Numbered from the stretch's first letter, positions 1-6,386 are shown. The stretch is DNA of 7,462 bases from Pseudomonadota bacterium (GCA_023430315.1 JAEZAW010000122.1:1-7462); one strand, 5' to 3'. Notes: generated by a model not told the origin, from the sequence alone. Program-made: numbers and translations.

Positions 1-339
1 CGCCGCGATTTCCGCCTCGCTGGCATCGGCAAGAGTCGCTGCGAGCGCACTTTCACCAAGATCCTCCTGCGAGGGCAGCTCCGTCCATTCCATCTGCGCA
101 TCGAGCGAGTAAGCAGCCTCCGCGCGAACGATTCGCCAGTTGTCGATGGAGCCGGTCGGGCACGGCGAGATGCAGTCCATGCAGTAGTTGCACTTCTCGG
201 CATCGACGACGTAGTTGGCATCATTGTGCGTCACTGCCCCGACCGGACACGTGGCCTCGCACGTGTTGCAGCGAATGCAGATCTCGGGATCGATCACATG
301 CTGCTTCTTGAGGCCGTCGGGGAGGACAGGCACCGTCAT
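1..339 (-). CDS. boxA: Benzoyl-CoA 2,3-epoxidase subunit A, N-terminal part (cut by window edge)
   Basis: BoxA is the reductase that passes electrons from NADPH to the BoxB oxygenase, which epoxidises benzoyl-CoA in the aerobic box pathway of benzoate breakdown. It acts in the cytoplasm. The 113 visible codons hold the N-terminal two-cluster ferredoxin domain. One [4Fe-4S] motif has Cys21, Cys24, Cys27 and Cys31-Pro, and the second has Cys50, Cys53, Cys56 and Cys60-Pro. The segment after the first cluster (PVGAVTHNDANYVVDAEKC) and the later PCPTGSIDNW are typical of BoxA rather than of a generic ferredoxin. The NADPH/FAD-binding reductase domain expected downstream lies outside the window. 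The ATG overlaps the stop of the upstream cupin gene as ATGA, so translation is probably coupled. A stand-alone ferredoxin is possible but less likely, because the frame stays open to the edge with a BoxA-like linker. Confidence 0.88.
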   Translation of the reverse strand, partial: MTVPVLPDGLKKQHVIDPEICIRCNTCEATCPVGAVTHNDANYVVDAEKCNYCMDCISPCPTGSIDNWRIVRAEAAYSLDAQMEWTELPSQEDLGESALAATLADASEAEIAA

Positions 340-659
340 GTCTTCTGTGGTCCGTAGAACAGCACCCAGGTGGCGAAGTCGCCGCTGACCTCGGAGAACC
401 GGTGCTCCTCGCCGGCGGCGGCGAAGAGCATGTCGCCGGGGCCGAAGCGGACGCGCTCCGCGCCGCGCACGAAGGTCCCGTTCCCCGAGATCACGAAATA
501 GAACTCGTCGCGGTCGTGGGGCGTCTGGCGATCCTCGCCCTTCGGGGCATAGTGGCGGATCTCGATGCCGTCGCCCTCGAACCAGCGGGTCGAGAGCCGG
601 CCATCCTCGAGCGGTGCGGCCGCGGCTTCAGCGGGGGTGATCCGGGTGGGCGTGGCCAT
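336..659 (-). CDS. Small single-domain cupin protein upstream of boxA
   Basis: This 107-aa cytoplasmic protein has one cupin barrel. Cupin motif 1 is seen as His48, Glu52 and Gly59 within PHDRDEFYFVISGNG, and motif 2 as GPGDMLFAAAGEEH with His86. The usual HxH pair of motif 1 is HxD here (Asp50 is Arg, Asp49 and Asp51 flank), so only two His and one Glu are obvious metal ligands. I chose the ATG at 659 over the upstream one at 713 because AGGAGG sits six bases before it and because the extra 18 residues do not look like cupin. Its stop overlaps the boxA start by four bases, which places it in the benzoyl-CoA operon. It could be a small isomerase, a ring-cleavage helper or a sensor. The substrate is unknown. 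Confidence 0.85.
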   Translation of the reverse strand: MATPTRITPAEAAAAPLEDGRLSTRWFEGDGIEIRHYAPKGEDRQTPHDRDEFYFVISGNGTFVRGAERVRFGPGDMLFAAAGEEHRFSEVSGDFATWVLFYGPQKT

Positions 660-665
660 GTCAAA

Positions 666-671
666 CCTCCT
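666..671 (-). promoter_or_regulatory. Strong Shine-Dalgarno of the cupin gene
   Basis: The minus strand reads AGGAGG, a perfect anti-16S match, with six bases before the ATG at 659. It decides the start of the cupin gene against the longer reading that begins at 713. Confidence 0.8.
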
Positions 672-721
672 CGGCTCGCCGCCAAGGAAACCATAGAACC
701 GTTCCACGCGCAAAGACGCGC

Positions 722-739
722 GAGCCGGCTCTCCGGCTC
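722..739. repeat. Perfect 7-bp inverted repeat in the cupin/boxA upstream region
   Basis: GAGCCGG, a four-base spacer CTCT, then CCGGCTC form a perfect GC-rich stem-loop about 65-80 bases before the cupin start. It may be a leader hairpin of the minus-strand transcript or an operator. The loop is shorter than usual for a protein-binding palindrome, and there is no following T-run to make it a terminator. Confidence 0.4.
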
Positions 740-831
740 CGCGGGTGCCCCGTTCCGGCCCATTGCCAGCAAGGGCATTGCTCCGGAAACGTCCAATCTG
801 GCCCTATTTGCGGCGGGTAGGGTCAAGGCTC

Positions 832-861
832 TGGAAAATGAGACTTTCTTCTGCCTATGAT
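832..861 (+). promoter_or_regulatory. Possible sigma-70-type promoter of the GTPase/OmpA operon
   Basis: TGGAAA (four of six to TTGACA) is followed after 18 bases by TATGAT (five of six to TATAAT) at 856-861. This would start transcription near 868 and give a leader of about 70 bases before the coiled-coil gene. It is the best match in the 278-base gap but is not strong. The rest of 660-937 holds no convincing gene. Confidence 0.3.
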
Positions 862-937
862 GGTGGCTCTGTAGTCGCGTGCCGGTCCCATCCGTGCACG
901 TTCAGTCGAGTATGTGTGCGTATGGGGGGATAGCTCC

Positions 938-1249
938 ATGAATGCGACGTCGCTAGGCGAACTGCGCAATGGCGCTGCGCCGACCGAGTCCACGGACGAC
1001 AAGATCGAGCAGATCCGCGATCTCCTCTACGGAGAGTTCAAGCGCGACCACGAGGTGCGGCTGAACGCGCTCGAAGCCCGCGTCAAGGAGCTCGAGGGCG
1101 ACCTGCAGCGCAAGCTCGAGGCGATCCAGGCACGACTCGAGGCGCTGGCCTCCGAGAACGCGTCCGAGCGCCGCTCGTCCTTCGACGAGCTCTCGCGCAG
1201 CATCTTCGAGCTCGGCGACCGCATTCGCCGCATCTCCCACCACGAATAG
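938..1249 (+). CDS. Small coiled-coil protein, first gene of the GTPase/OmpA/kinase operon
   Basis: This is a 103-aa soluble, highly charged protein with no signal peptide or membrane segment. Residues 1-20 are likely disordered. Residues 22-36 (KIEQIRDLLYGEFKR) form a short conserved-looking helix, and residues 37-100 are a long coiled coil with Leu/Ile/Val in heptad positions (Leu42, Leu45, Val49, Leu52, Leu56, Leu60, Ile63, Leu67, Leu70). The ATG at 938 is preferred to the GTG at 914 because GGGGGGA lies about seven bases upstream of it. From memory, small proteins with a similar 'IRDLL-GE' head and coiled-coil tail occur beside bacterial small GTPase genes; this is not verified here. The gene lies 62 bases before the OmpA-domain gene and may encode a scaffold for that protein or for the GTPase. 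No enzymatic motif is seen. Confidence 0.82.
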   Translation: MNATSLGELRNGAAPTESTDDKIEQIRDLLYGEFKRDHEVRLNALEARVKELEGDLQRKLEAIQARLEALASENASERRSSFDELSRSIFELGDRIRRISHHE

Positions 1250-1311
1250 GCGGTTGCGCGGATCACGCGACGCGACGCCTCAGCATCCATGACCACATAG
1301 GCAGCCCGCCC

Positions 1312-3036
1312 ATGTCGCAGGACAGCGTCATCCGGCTCAAGGAACTGCTCTTCGACAAGGAGAGCCGCGAGCTAAACGTGCTCACGCAGCGCCTTGAGGA
1401 AATCGCCACGCGTGCCGGCACGGATGCCCGCTTCCGCAGCAGCGTTGCCGCAACCCTCGAGGGCGCGCTCAGGGATGCAGAGGTCGCCAATCACCGCCAG
1501 GTCTCCGATGCACTCGCGCCTCTCGTCGTGCGCACGGTGCGTACCGAGGTCGAGGCCAACAGCGACGCCCTTCCGGGGAAGCTCTATCCCCACATTGGCA
1601 CTATGGTGCGCGACTATGTGCGCAGTGCCATCCGCGACCTCATGGAGGACATCAACCAGCGCCTCGAAGACGGGCTGACGAAGAACCGCCTCTCGCTGCG
1701 CATTCGGAGCTGGACGACCGGCCGCTCCATGGCCGAGCTTGCGCTCGCCGACAGCGGTCGCTTCGAGGTGGACGAGCTTCATCTCATTCGGCGTGGCTCC
1801 GGCGAATTGCTCGCGCACTGGAGCCGCTCGGCGCCTGAGGGCGTTCAACCGGACGGGAAAGATGCCCTCTTCGGCGGCATGCTCACGGCCATGACGGCCT
1901 TCATCGAGGAGGTCTACGAGGCCGACAAGGCCGGTCTGCGCACCATCGATTTCGGCGGCCACACCATCTATCTGCGCGGCTCGCCGCTGCACCTGCTTGC
2001 CGCCAAGTGCCGCGGCCACGCCGGCGCGGGTGTGCAAACGCTGCTCGACGAAGAGTTTCTGCACACGCTTGAGGCGGGTGGCACGACACCGGATCTGGCT
2101 GCGCTGGCCGCGCGCCTCGAAACCGGCATCGCGGAGCGGCAAGCGAAGATGCGCCAACAGCAGCGCCGCTCGGGGATGCGGCCGCTGCGTTTCCTGCTAT
2201 GGTTGCTGGCGCTGGCGCTGGCGACATTCTTCGGCTGGCAGGGCTACATCACGTATAAGACGGACACTCTGCAGGCCGCTGTCGATCGCGTGATCGCAGG
2301 CACACCGGCACTCAAGGGCTATCCGACGCGGGCGGAGGTTGCCCGCGGTGGAATGCGGATCGACGTAAGCGGGCTCACGCCATCCGGCGACATCCGCTCG
2401 GATCTCCTGAAGCGGCTGCACGATATTGCGCCGGCCGCTGTCGTCACTGAGAGAATCAGCATCGTTCCTGGTTCCGAGAGCGCGGATCTCGCCATGGATG
2501 CCATCCGCACACGCGAACGGATCGCCGGCCTCGAAGCACGGCTGGACGCGATTGCCGCAGCACTCGGCAGCATGAATGCCGCGCTCGATACCATGGCGCG
2601 CTCGGCCGCTGTCACCTCCGAGCTCCAGAGCATTCGCAATGAGATCGCCGCTCTGGCGCCGAAGCCCGATCCGCGCGCTGATCTCGAACGCTGGCTACAA
2701 ACGCACGCGATCTTCTTCGCGGATGATACTGCCTACAGTGCGCCGGCAAGGACCGATGCCGCGCTCGATGCGCTGGCGTCGCTCATGGGCCGCACCGACG
2801 TCGTGGTCCGCATCATCGGCTACACCGACGAGCGGGGCACGACCGACCGCAACCTGCCCTTGGCGCTCGCCCGCGCCGATCGCGTCGCCGCCGATCTCGT
2901 GCGCCGCGGCATCGATGCCTCGCGCCTCAGAACGGTCGGGCGGACCGCGGTCCTCGATATAAGCCAGCGCAGTGGCTCATCGAGCCCGAACCGGCGTGTC
3001 GTCTTCGAGCCCATCTTCGACGGCGAGGGACAATGA
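1312..3036 (+). CDS. Inner-membrane protein with Roadblock/longin-like, BON-like and OmpA-family domains
   Basis: This 574-aa protein has one membrane segment at about residues 294-313, preceded by an Arg/Lys-rich stretch. The N-terminus is therefore predicted to be cytoplasmic and the C-terminus periplasmic. Residues 1-145 are mostly helical. Residues 150-255 have the strand-helix-strand pattern of Roadblock/LC7 or longin-like domains: 'VDELHLIRRGSGELLAHW', then a helix with 'GGMLTAMTAFIEEVY', then 'LRTIDFGGHTIYLRG'. Residues 320-386 resemble a BON domain, and 390-450 a coiled coil. Residues 457-574 are an OmpA-family peptidoglycan-binding domain with GYTDERG (Asp506), Arg521 and the closing NRRV (560-563). 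The Asp/Arg spacing of 15 equals that of known diaminopimelate-binding OmpA domains. The gene ends in an ATGA overlap with the GTPase gene. The Shine-Dalgarno is weak (AGGCAG). Its likely role is to tether a cytoplasmic GTPase-interacting domain to the cell wall; this is inference. A MotB-like stator is unlikely, because no MotA partner is present. Confidence 0.9.
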   Translation: MSQDSVIRLKELLFDKESRELNVLTQRLEEIATRAGTDARFRSSVAATLEGALRDAEVANHRQVSDALAPLVVRTVRTEVEANSDALPGKLYPHIGTMVRDYVRSAIRDLMEDINQRLEDGLTKNRLSLRIRSWTTGRSMAELALADSGRFEVDELHLIRRGSGELLAHWSRSAPEGVQPDGKDALFGGMLTAMTAFIEEVYEADKAGLRTIDFGGHTIYLRGSPLHLLAAKCRGHAGAGVQTLLDEEFLHTLEAGGTTPDLAALAARLETGIAERQAKMRQQQRRSGMRPLRFLLWLLALALATFFGWQGYITYKTDTLQAAVDRVIAGTPALKGYPTRAEVARGGMRIDVSGLTPSGDIRSDLLKRLHDIAPAAVVTERISIVPGSESADLAMDAIRTRERIAGLEARLDAIAAALGSMNAALDTMARSAAVTSELQSIRNEIAALAPKPDPRADLERWLQTHAIFFADDTAYSAPARTDAALDALASLMGRTDVVVRIIGYTDERGTTDRNLPLALARADRVAADLVRRGIDASRLRTVGRTAVLDISQRSGSSSPNRRVVFEPIFDGEGQ

Positions 3037-3545
3037 TCTCCCGCAAGGTCATGCTGCTCGGCGAGATCGGCGTCGGCAAGACATCACTCATTCGCCGTCT
3101 CGTAGAGGGACGCTTCCAGACGGAGTACAAGTCGACATTCGGGGTGGAGCTCTATCGCGTGCCGATCACGCGGGCGGGTCCGAATGGAGATCAAGCCATC
3201 GAGCTCATCGTATGGGATACGGACGGCAACTTCGGCCAGAGCATTTTCCGCCACGTCTACGTCAAGGGCGCCTCTGCCGCGCTCATCATCGGCGATCTCA
3301 AGCGGCGCGCGACACTCGAAAGCATGGTGCATTTGGCCGAGAACTTCCAGGACGCGATGCCGGGTCGCCACTTCTCGTTCATCGCCAACAAGGTCGATCT
3401 CTTTTCCGATAGCGAGGCCGCCGAGCTGCCGGCAAAGCTTCAGGAGGCGCGTCAGCCGGTCCTGCTTACGTCCGCGAAGACGGGTGCCAATGTCGAGGAC
3501 ACATTCATTGACGCCGCCACCTCGATCCTCCGTCGTGAAAGCTGA
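3033..3545 (+). CDS. Ras/Rab-like small GTPase
   Basis: This 170-aa single-domain cytoplasmic GTPase has all five G motifs in order. The P-loop is GEIGVGKTS (10-18). The switch I Thr is Thr35, at the Ras position. Switch II is WDTDGNF (61-67, DxxG at 62-65). The base-specificity motif is NKVD (119-122), and G5 is SAK (147-149). Length and spacing fit Ras-superfamily proteins of bacteria (the MglA/Rup type) rather than translation GTPases. The residue after the DxxG glycine, Gln61 in Ras, is Asn66, so intrinsic hydrolysis is probably slow and may need a partner protein. There is no prenylation site or membrane segment. The ATG overlaps the stop of the OmpA-domain gene by four bases and GAGGGA lies just upstream. 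The last 11 bases overlap the kinase gene. It most likely switches an envelope-linked complex made with its neighbours. Confidence 0.93.
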   Translation: MISRKVMLLGEIGVGKTSLIRRLVEGRFQTEYKSTFGVELYRVPITRAGPNGDQAIELIVWDTDGNFGQSIFRHVYVKGASAALIIGDLKRRATLESMVHLAENFQDAMPGRHFSFIANKVDLFSDSEAAELPAKLQEARQPVLLTSAKTGANVEDTFIDAATSILRRES

Positions 3546-4698
3546 AGATCTCGGCGACGAGACGGCTCACCTGATCGCCGCCGGCCGCTTTCTGGCCGAG
3601 CACCGTTCCTTCGGCATCGTCTGGATCGATGCCGATCTCGTTGCGCGTCGACGGTTTGGCTCGCTCGTCGATTTCGTGACCTTGGATCGCCCGATCGGCG
3701 AAAGCGTCCTCGCACTCATCGGCCTCGAGGAGGAACTGGCTGCGTTGCGCGAGGGAACCGGCGAAGCGATCACGATCCCGAACATCATCATGAACGGTGG
3801 CGCGGCCTCCGCTGAGAGGCCTCCGCACCGACTCAGCCTCGACATTTATTGGGACGCGAGCGAGCCGGGCCATCTCATGCTGGTACGCAGTGTCGTTGAT
3901 CATTCCTCGCTCGAATCCGAGCTCAGGACGCAGATGCGCCTGCGTGCGATGGCCGAGGCCGAGCTGGTCGAGAAGAGCGAAGCCATCCAGCGCGCCAACC
4001 AGGAATTGGCCCTCGTCAACCGCGACCTCGAAGAGTTCGCCTATGTCATCTCGCACGATCTCAAGGCGCCGCTGCGCGCCCTGCGCTACGATGGCGCCGA
4101 TGCCGACCGCGCGCTGGCGGCGCAGGACCTCGCCACCGTTGGCGCCAAGCTCGCCGCCATGGGTGATCACCAGAGGCGGATGCTGGCGATGCTCAACGGG
4201 CTATTCGACTATGCGCGTGCGGGCCGCAAGATCGAAGGTATCGCCATGGCCGATACGCGCCGGCTCGCGGAAGACGTTGTGGCGGGCCTGGCGCCGCCCG
4301 CCGGCATGGAGATCACGATCGAGGGCACCTGGCCGCACCTGATGACACTGGCCGCGCCATTGGAGCTCGTCCTGCGCAATCTCGTCGGCAACGCGATCAA
4401 GCATCACGACCGCGCCGACGGCCGCATACGGCTTTCGGCCCGCCTCGGCGAGGATACGCTCGACATCACCGTAGAGGACGATGGTCCGGGCATTCCCCGC
4501 GAGTGGCAGAGCGCGGTCTTCCTGCCGTTCCGCAAAATCAATGACGCCGACGGTCCTGAGGACAGCTCCGGCATGGGCCTCGCCCTCGTGCGGCGCACGC
4601 TGGAACGGATCGGCGGCAGCATACGCCTGCAGTCCGATGCGCCGGCGAAACGCGGCACGGCTTTCCACGTCCGCTGGCCGCGGATCATTCTCGCATGA
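3535..4698 (+). CDS. Soluble PAS-like sensor histidine kinase
   Basis: This 387-aa kinase has no membrane segment. Residues 14-120 look like a PAS-fold sensor (FGIVWIDADLV and onward). Residues 125-170 are a helical linker, and the dimerisation/phosphoacceptor helix has FAYVISHDLKAPLRAL with His174. The catalytic domain shows the N box (Asn286 in LRNLVGNAIKHHD), the G1 box (Asp316-Gly317-x-Gly319) and the G2 box (GMGLALVRR, from Gly346). The His-box style is that of phytochrome-like kinases common in rhizobia-related bacteria. I chose the GTG at 3535 because the PAS-like domain begins right after it. Upstream in-frame codons lie inside the GTPase gene and read as low-complexity Arg/Ser. No Shine-Dalgarno is seen, so coupling to the GTPase stop 11 bases later is likely. 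No response regulator is in the window, so its target is unknown. Confidence 0.92.
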   Translation: MKAEDLGDETAHLIAAGRFLAEHRSFGIVWIDADLVARRRFGSLVDFVTLDRPIGESVLALIGLEEELAALREGTGEAITIPNIIMNGGAASAERPPHRLSLDIYWDASEPGHLMLVRSVVDHSSLESELRTQMRLRAMAEAELVEKSEAIQRANQELALVNRDLEEFAYVISHDLKAPLRALRYDGADADRALAAQDLATVGAKLAAMGDHQRRMLAMLNGLFDYARAGRKIEGIAMADTRRLAEDVVAGLAPPAGMEITIEGTWPHLMTLAAPLELVLRNLVGNAIKHHDRADGRIRLSARLGEDTLDITVEDDGPGIPREWQSAVFLPFRKINDADGPEDSSGMGLALVRRTLERIGGSIRLQSDAPAKRGTAFHVRWPRIILA

Positions 4699-4711
4699 TT
4701 GGCCAACCCGC

Positions 4712-5002
4712 CTAATTCGCCTTCATCATCTTTACAGGCGACGCGCCGTCCCGCTTGTCGCGCTCGCGTGGCGGCGGCGATGACGGTGCGGCGCGTATCT
4801 CGGTCGGCTTGCCGTGTGACGATACGCGCTTGCCATTCACCGCCAGCAGGCACTCGGCATAGAGATCGAGAAGATAAGCCCTGAACTCATCACTCGAAGG
4901 CGACGGCCGGCGCGGATCATCGAGGAGAATGTCGCGCATGAGATCGTATGCGACGGCAGCCGGAGAGGTGCGATCGACAGAGGGGTTCAGCTCAAGCGTC
5001 AT
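4712..5002 (-). CDS. Uncharacterised 96-aa protein
   Basis: I do not recognise this gene. It has an acidic, helical N-terminal part (residues 1-60, with AAVAYDLMRDILLDD and a helix around EFRAYLLDLYAECLLAVNG) and a basic Ser/Pro/Arg-rich tail that is likely disordered. No signal peptide, membrane helix or Cys cluster is seen. The ATG at 5002 has AGAAGGA nine bases upstream; the same frame stays open further upstream to 5455, but that part reads as low-quality sequence overlapping other features. The gene converges on the histidine kinase with only 13 bases between stops, which leaves little room for a terminator. It runs in the same direction as the 79-aa gene 92 bases upstream and may be cotranscribed. 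Confidence 0.6.
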   Translation of the reverse strand: MTLELNPSVDRTSPAAVAYDLMRDILLDDPRRPSPSSDEFRAYLLDLYAECLLAVNGKRVSSHGKPTEIRAAPSSPPPRERDKRDGASPVKMMKAN

Positions 5003-5094
5003 CAAAGGTCGTCCTTCTGCGTCGGCAGTGTGTTGTGTTCGGAATCCCGGCCAAATGGCCAACGCGGAACTGCGCTCACTCGATGATCGTGGGT

Positions 5095-5334
5095 TCAGCT
5101 GGGGGTCTTGTCGCGATGCTTGGCGCCTTGCGACGACGGCCCCCGCTTGAAGCTGAGCGTCAGGCTGCCATCGGTGAGTTCCGAGCACTCCACGCGGGCC
5201 ACGAACGGGTCCGACGCCTCGATCTTTGCAGCCTCGGTGCAGTCCGCGACCGTCTCGAATGGCTTGAGGTGCACACTGGGCTCGCCATTCGGCAGGCTCA
5301 GCAACGTGATCATGACAATGATGTTTGGATCCAT
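5095..5334 (-). CDS. Uncharacterised 79-aa protein
   Basis: I do not recognise this gene. The 79 residues contain a hydrophobic strand (NIIVMITLLSLPNG) and a short alpha/beta-like core (HLKPFETVADCTEAA, then FVARVECSEL) with two Cys (about residues 38 and 54), followed by a basic tail. The stretch 'PFETVADCTEAAK' resembles small hypothetical proteins of alphaproteobacteria in which a helix with a Cys follows a 'F-x-T-x-x-x-C' pattern; this is from memory. I prefer the ATG at 5334 to the upstream one at 5424 because AGGTGGA sits seven bases before it and the extra 30 residues look unstructured. A perfect stem-loop lies 33 bases upstream of the start. Confidence 0.62.
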   Translation of the reverse strand: MDPNIIVMITLLSLPNGEPSVHLKPFETVADCTEAAKIEASDPFVARVECSELTDGSLTLSFKRGPSSQGAKHRDKTPS

Positions 5335-5366
5335 GGTTTGGTCCACCTGCGCACGGGTTGGCGTTC

Positions 5367-5385
5367 GGAGCGGCAAGGCCGCTCC
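5367..5385. repeat. Perfect 7-bp stem-loop upstream of the 79-aa gene
   Basis: GGAGCGG, a five-base spacer, then CCGCTCC form a perfect GC-rich stem. It lies in the 221-base gap between the TSUP transporter and the 79-aa gene. No T-run follows in the minus direction, so it is more likely a leader structure than a terminator. The neighbouring 5400-5475 stretch has GC-rich, partly palindromic sequence of the sort seen in degenerate intergenic repeats, but no second copy is in the window. Confidence 0.4.
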
Positions 5386-5504
5386 CCTGGACGCAAAACG
5401 CGATGGCAAGCCCCCGCTCCCCACCTTGCCGGGGCGATGCGCACATCTCCCTCACCCGGCAATGGCCGCCGAATCACCGCGGCAGCCACCGTCAGTAGGC
5501 TTAG

Positions 5505-5539
5505 AAAAAATGGCAAGAATTCGAGCGTCTTAGTCTCGA
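5505..5539 (-). terminator. Weak candidate terminator of the TSUP gene
   Basis: Read on the minus strand after the TSUP stop, TCGAG and CTCGA form a five-base stem around a nine-base loop, and ten bases later comes a run of six T. The stem is short and the T-run is too far from it for a classical rho-independent terminator, so this is only a possibility. Confidence 0.2.
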
Positions 5540-5555
5540 AACACCCATTTCACGG

Positions 5556-6386
5556 CTATCTGCCGGAGATCACACTGATCAGAAACCGTGCGCCCATAGT
5601 AGCGAGCAGCAGGCCGAAGCCGATCTCGAGCTTGCGCCGCGATATGCCATGCGCGACGCGCACGCCCCACGGCGCCGCCAGCACGCTTGTCGGCACCAGG
5701 GCCGCAGCGGCAATCAGGCTAACGTAACCGATCGTGAAAGGCAGCGGCAGGTCGGCACCCCAGCCGGCCCACATGAAGCCGATCATGCCGGGAATGGCGA
5801 TCAGCGGCCCGACGCCGGCGGCCGTGCCCACGGCCGTTTGGATGGGTCGGCCATAGAGCGTGAGCATCATGGTGATGAACGCGCCACCGCCGATGCTGAG
5901 CAGCGTCGAGACCGTGCCAACGAACGCACCCCACAACTCGACCAGCGGACGCCGCGGCAACGAATCCCCGAGGCGCCAGCTATCGCGCCCGAACCAGAGC
6001 TTTGCCGCCATGCTGAGGGAAAAGGCGATCCACACCCACTTGAGCGCCGTGCCGGAGGACACGCTTGCAATCAAAGCGCCCAGCACGACGCCTACCAAGA
6101 CGCCCGGCGCGAGGCGCCGCCACGCCTCCATGTCGACGCCGCCACGCGCGCGATGGGCGAGAAAGGAACGGATCGACGCCGGAATCATGACGGCGAGCGA
6201 CGTCCCGAGCGCCAGATGCATACGTTCGGCCGGGGCGACGCCGAGAAACGAGAACACTTCATAAAGAATTGGCGCGGCGATACCCCCGCCGCCGATGCCG
6301 AAGAGGCCGACAAGAAATCCCATTCCCAGGCCCGCCGCTGCGAGCGCCGCAGCAATGACCAGGATGTCCAGAGCTGAAATTTCCAC
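5556..6386 (-). CDS. TauE/SafE-family (TSUP) membrane transporter
   Basis: This 276-aa polytopic inner-membrane protein of the sulfite exporter TauE/SafE family shows the two family repeats. The first carries GFLVGLFGIGGGG (23-35) and the second STLLSIGGGAFIT. About eight hydrophobic segments are visible, which matches the family's usual length of 250-280 residues. I chose the GTG at 6386 because the protein then begins with a short tail and its first membrane helix. An ATG at 6494 would add 36 residues that look like non-coding sequence. Members export or import small sulfur or carbon anions such as sulfite, sulfoacetate or taurine-derived products, but the substrate cannot be told from sequence. 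The neighbours give no clue: small unknown genes lie downstream and a divergent unknown gene upstream. Confidence 0.9.
   Translation of the reverse strand: MEISALDILVIAAALAAAGLGMGFLVGLFGIGGGGIAAPILYEVFSFLGVAPAERMHLALGTSLAVMIPASIRSFLAHRARGGVDMEAWRRLAPGVLVGVVLGALIASVSSGTALKWVWIAFSLSMAAKLWFGRDSWRLGDSLPRRPLVELWGAFVGTVSTLLSIGGGAFITMMLTLYGRPIQTAVGTAAGVGPLIAIPGMIGFMWAGWGADLPLPFTIGYVSLIAAAALVPTSVLAAPWGVRVAHGISRRKLEIGFGLLLATMGARFLISVISGR

Noticed and set aside
402..860. Plus-strand open frame of 152 codons opposite the cupin gene
   Set aside because: It is antisense to a gene with clear cupin motifs and a strong ribosome site, and its translation shows no domain.
745..933. Plus-strand 62-codon frame in the gap before the coiled-coil gene
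   Set aside because: It has no ribosome binding site and its composition is Arg/Ser-rich, typical of chance frames in GC-rich DNA.
1372..2157. Minus-strand 261-codon frame inside the OmpA-domain gene
   Set aside because: It is a GC-driven shadow with no recognisable domain, while the sense frame has clear domains.
3184..3534. Upstream extension of the histidine kinase frame
   Set aside because: It lies in another frame of the GTPase gene and gives Arg/Ser-rich sequence without a domain; the PAS-like part starts after 3535.
5003..5455. Long N-terminal extension of the 96-aa gene
   Set aside because: It overlaps the 79-aa gene in another frame, lacks a ribosome site and shows no fold; the ATG at 5002 has a good one.
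5649..6377. Plus-strand 242-codon frame opposite the TSUP gene
   Set aside because: It is antisense to a well-defined transporter, and the translation is Arg/His/Asp-rich, a typical mirror of membrane helices.
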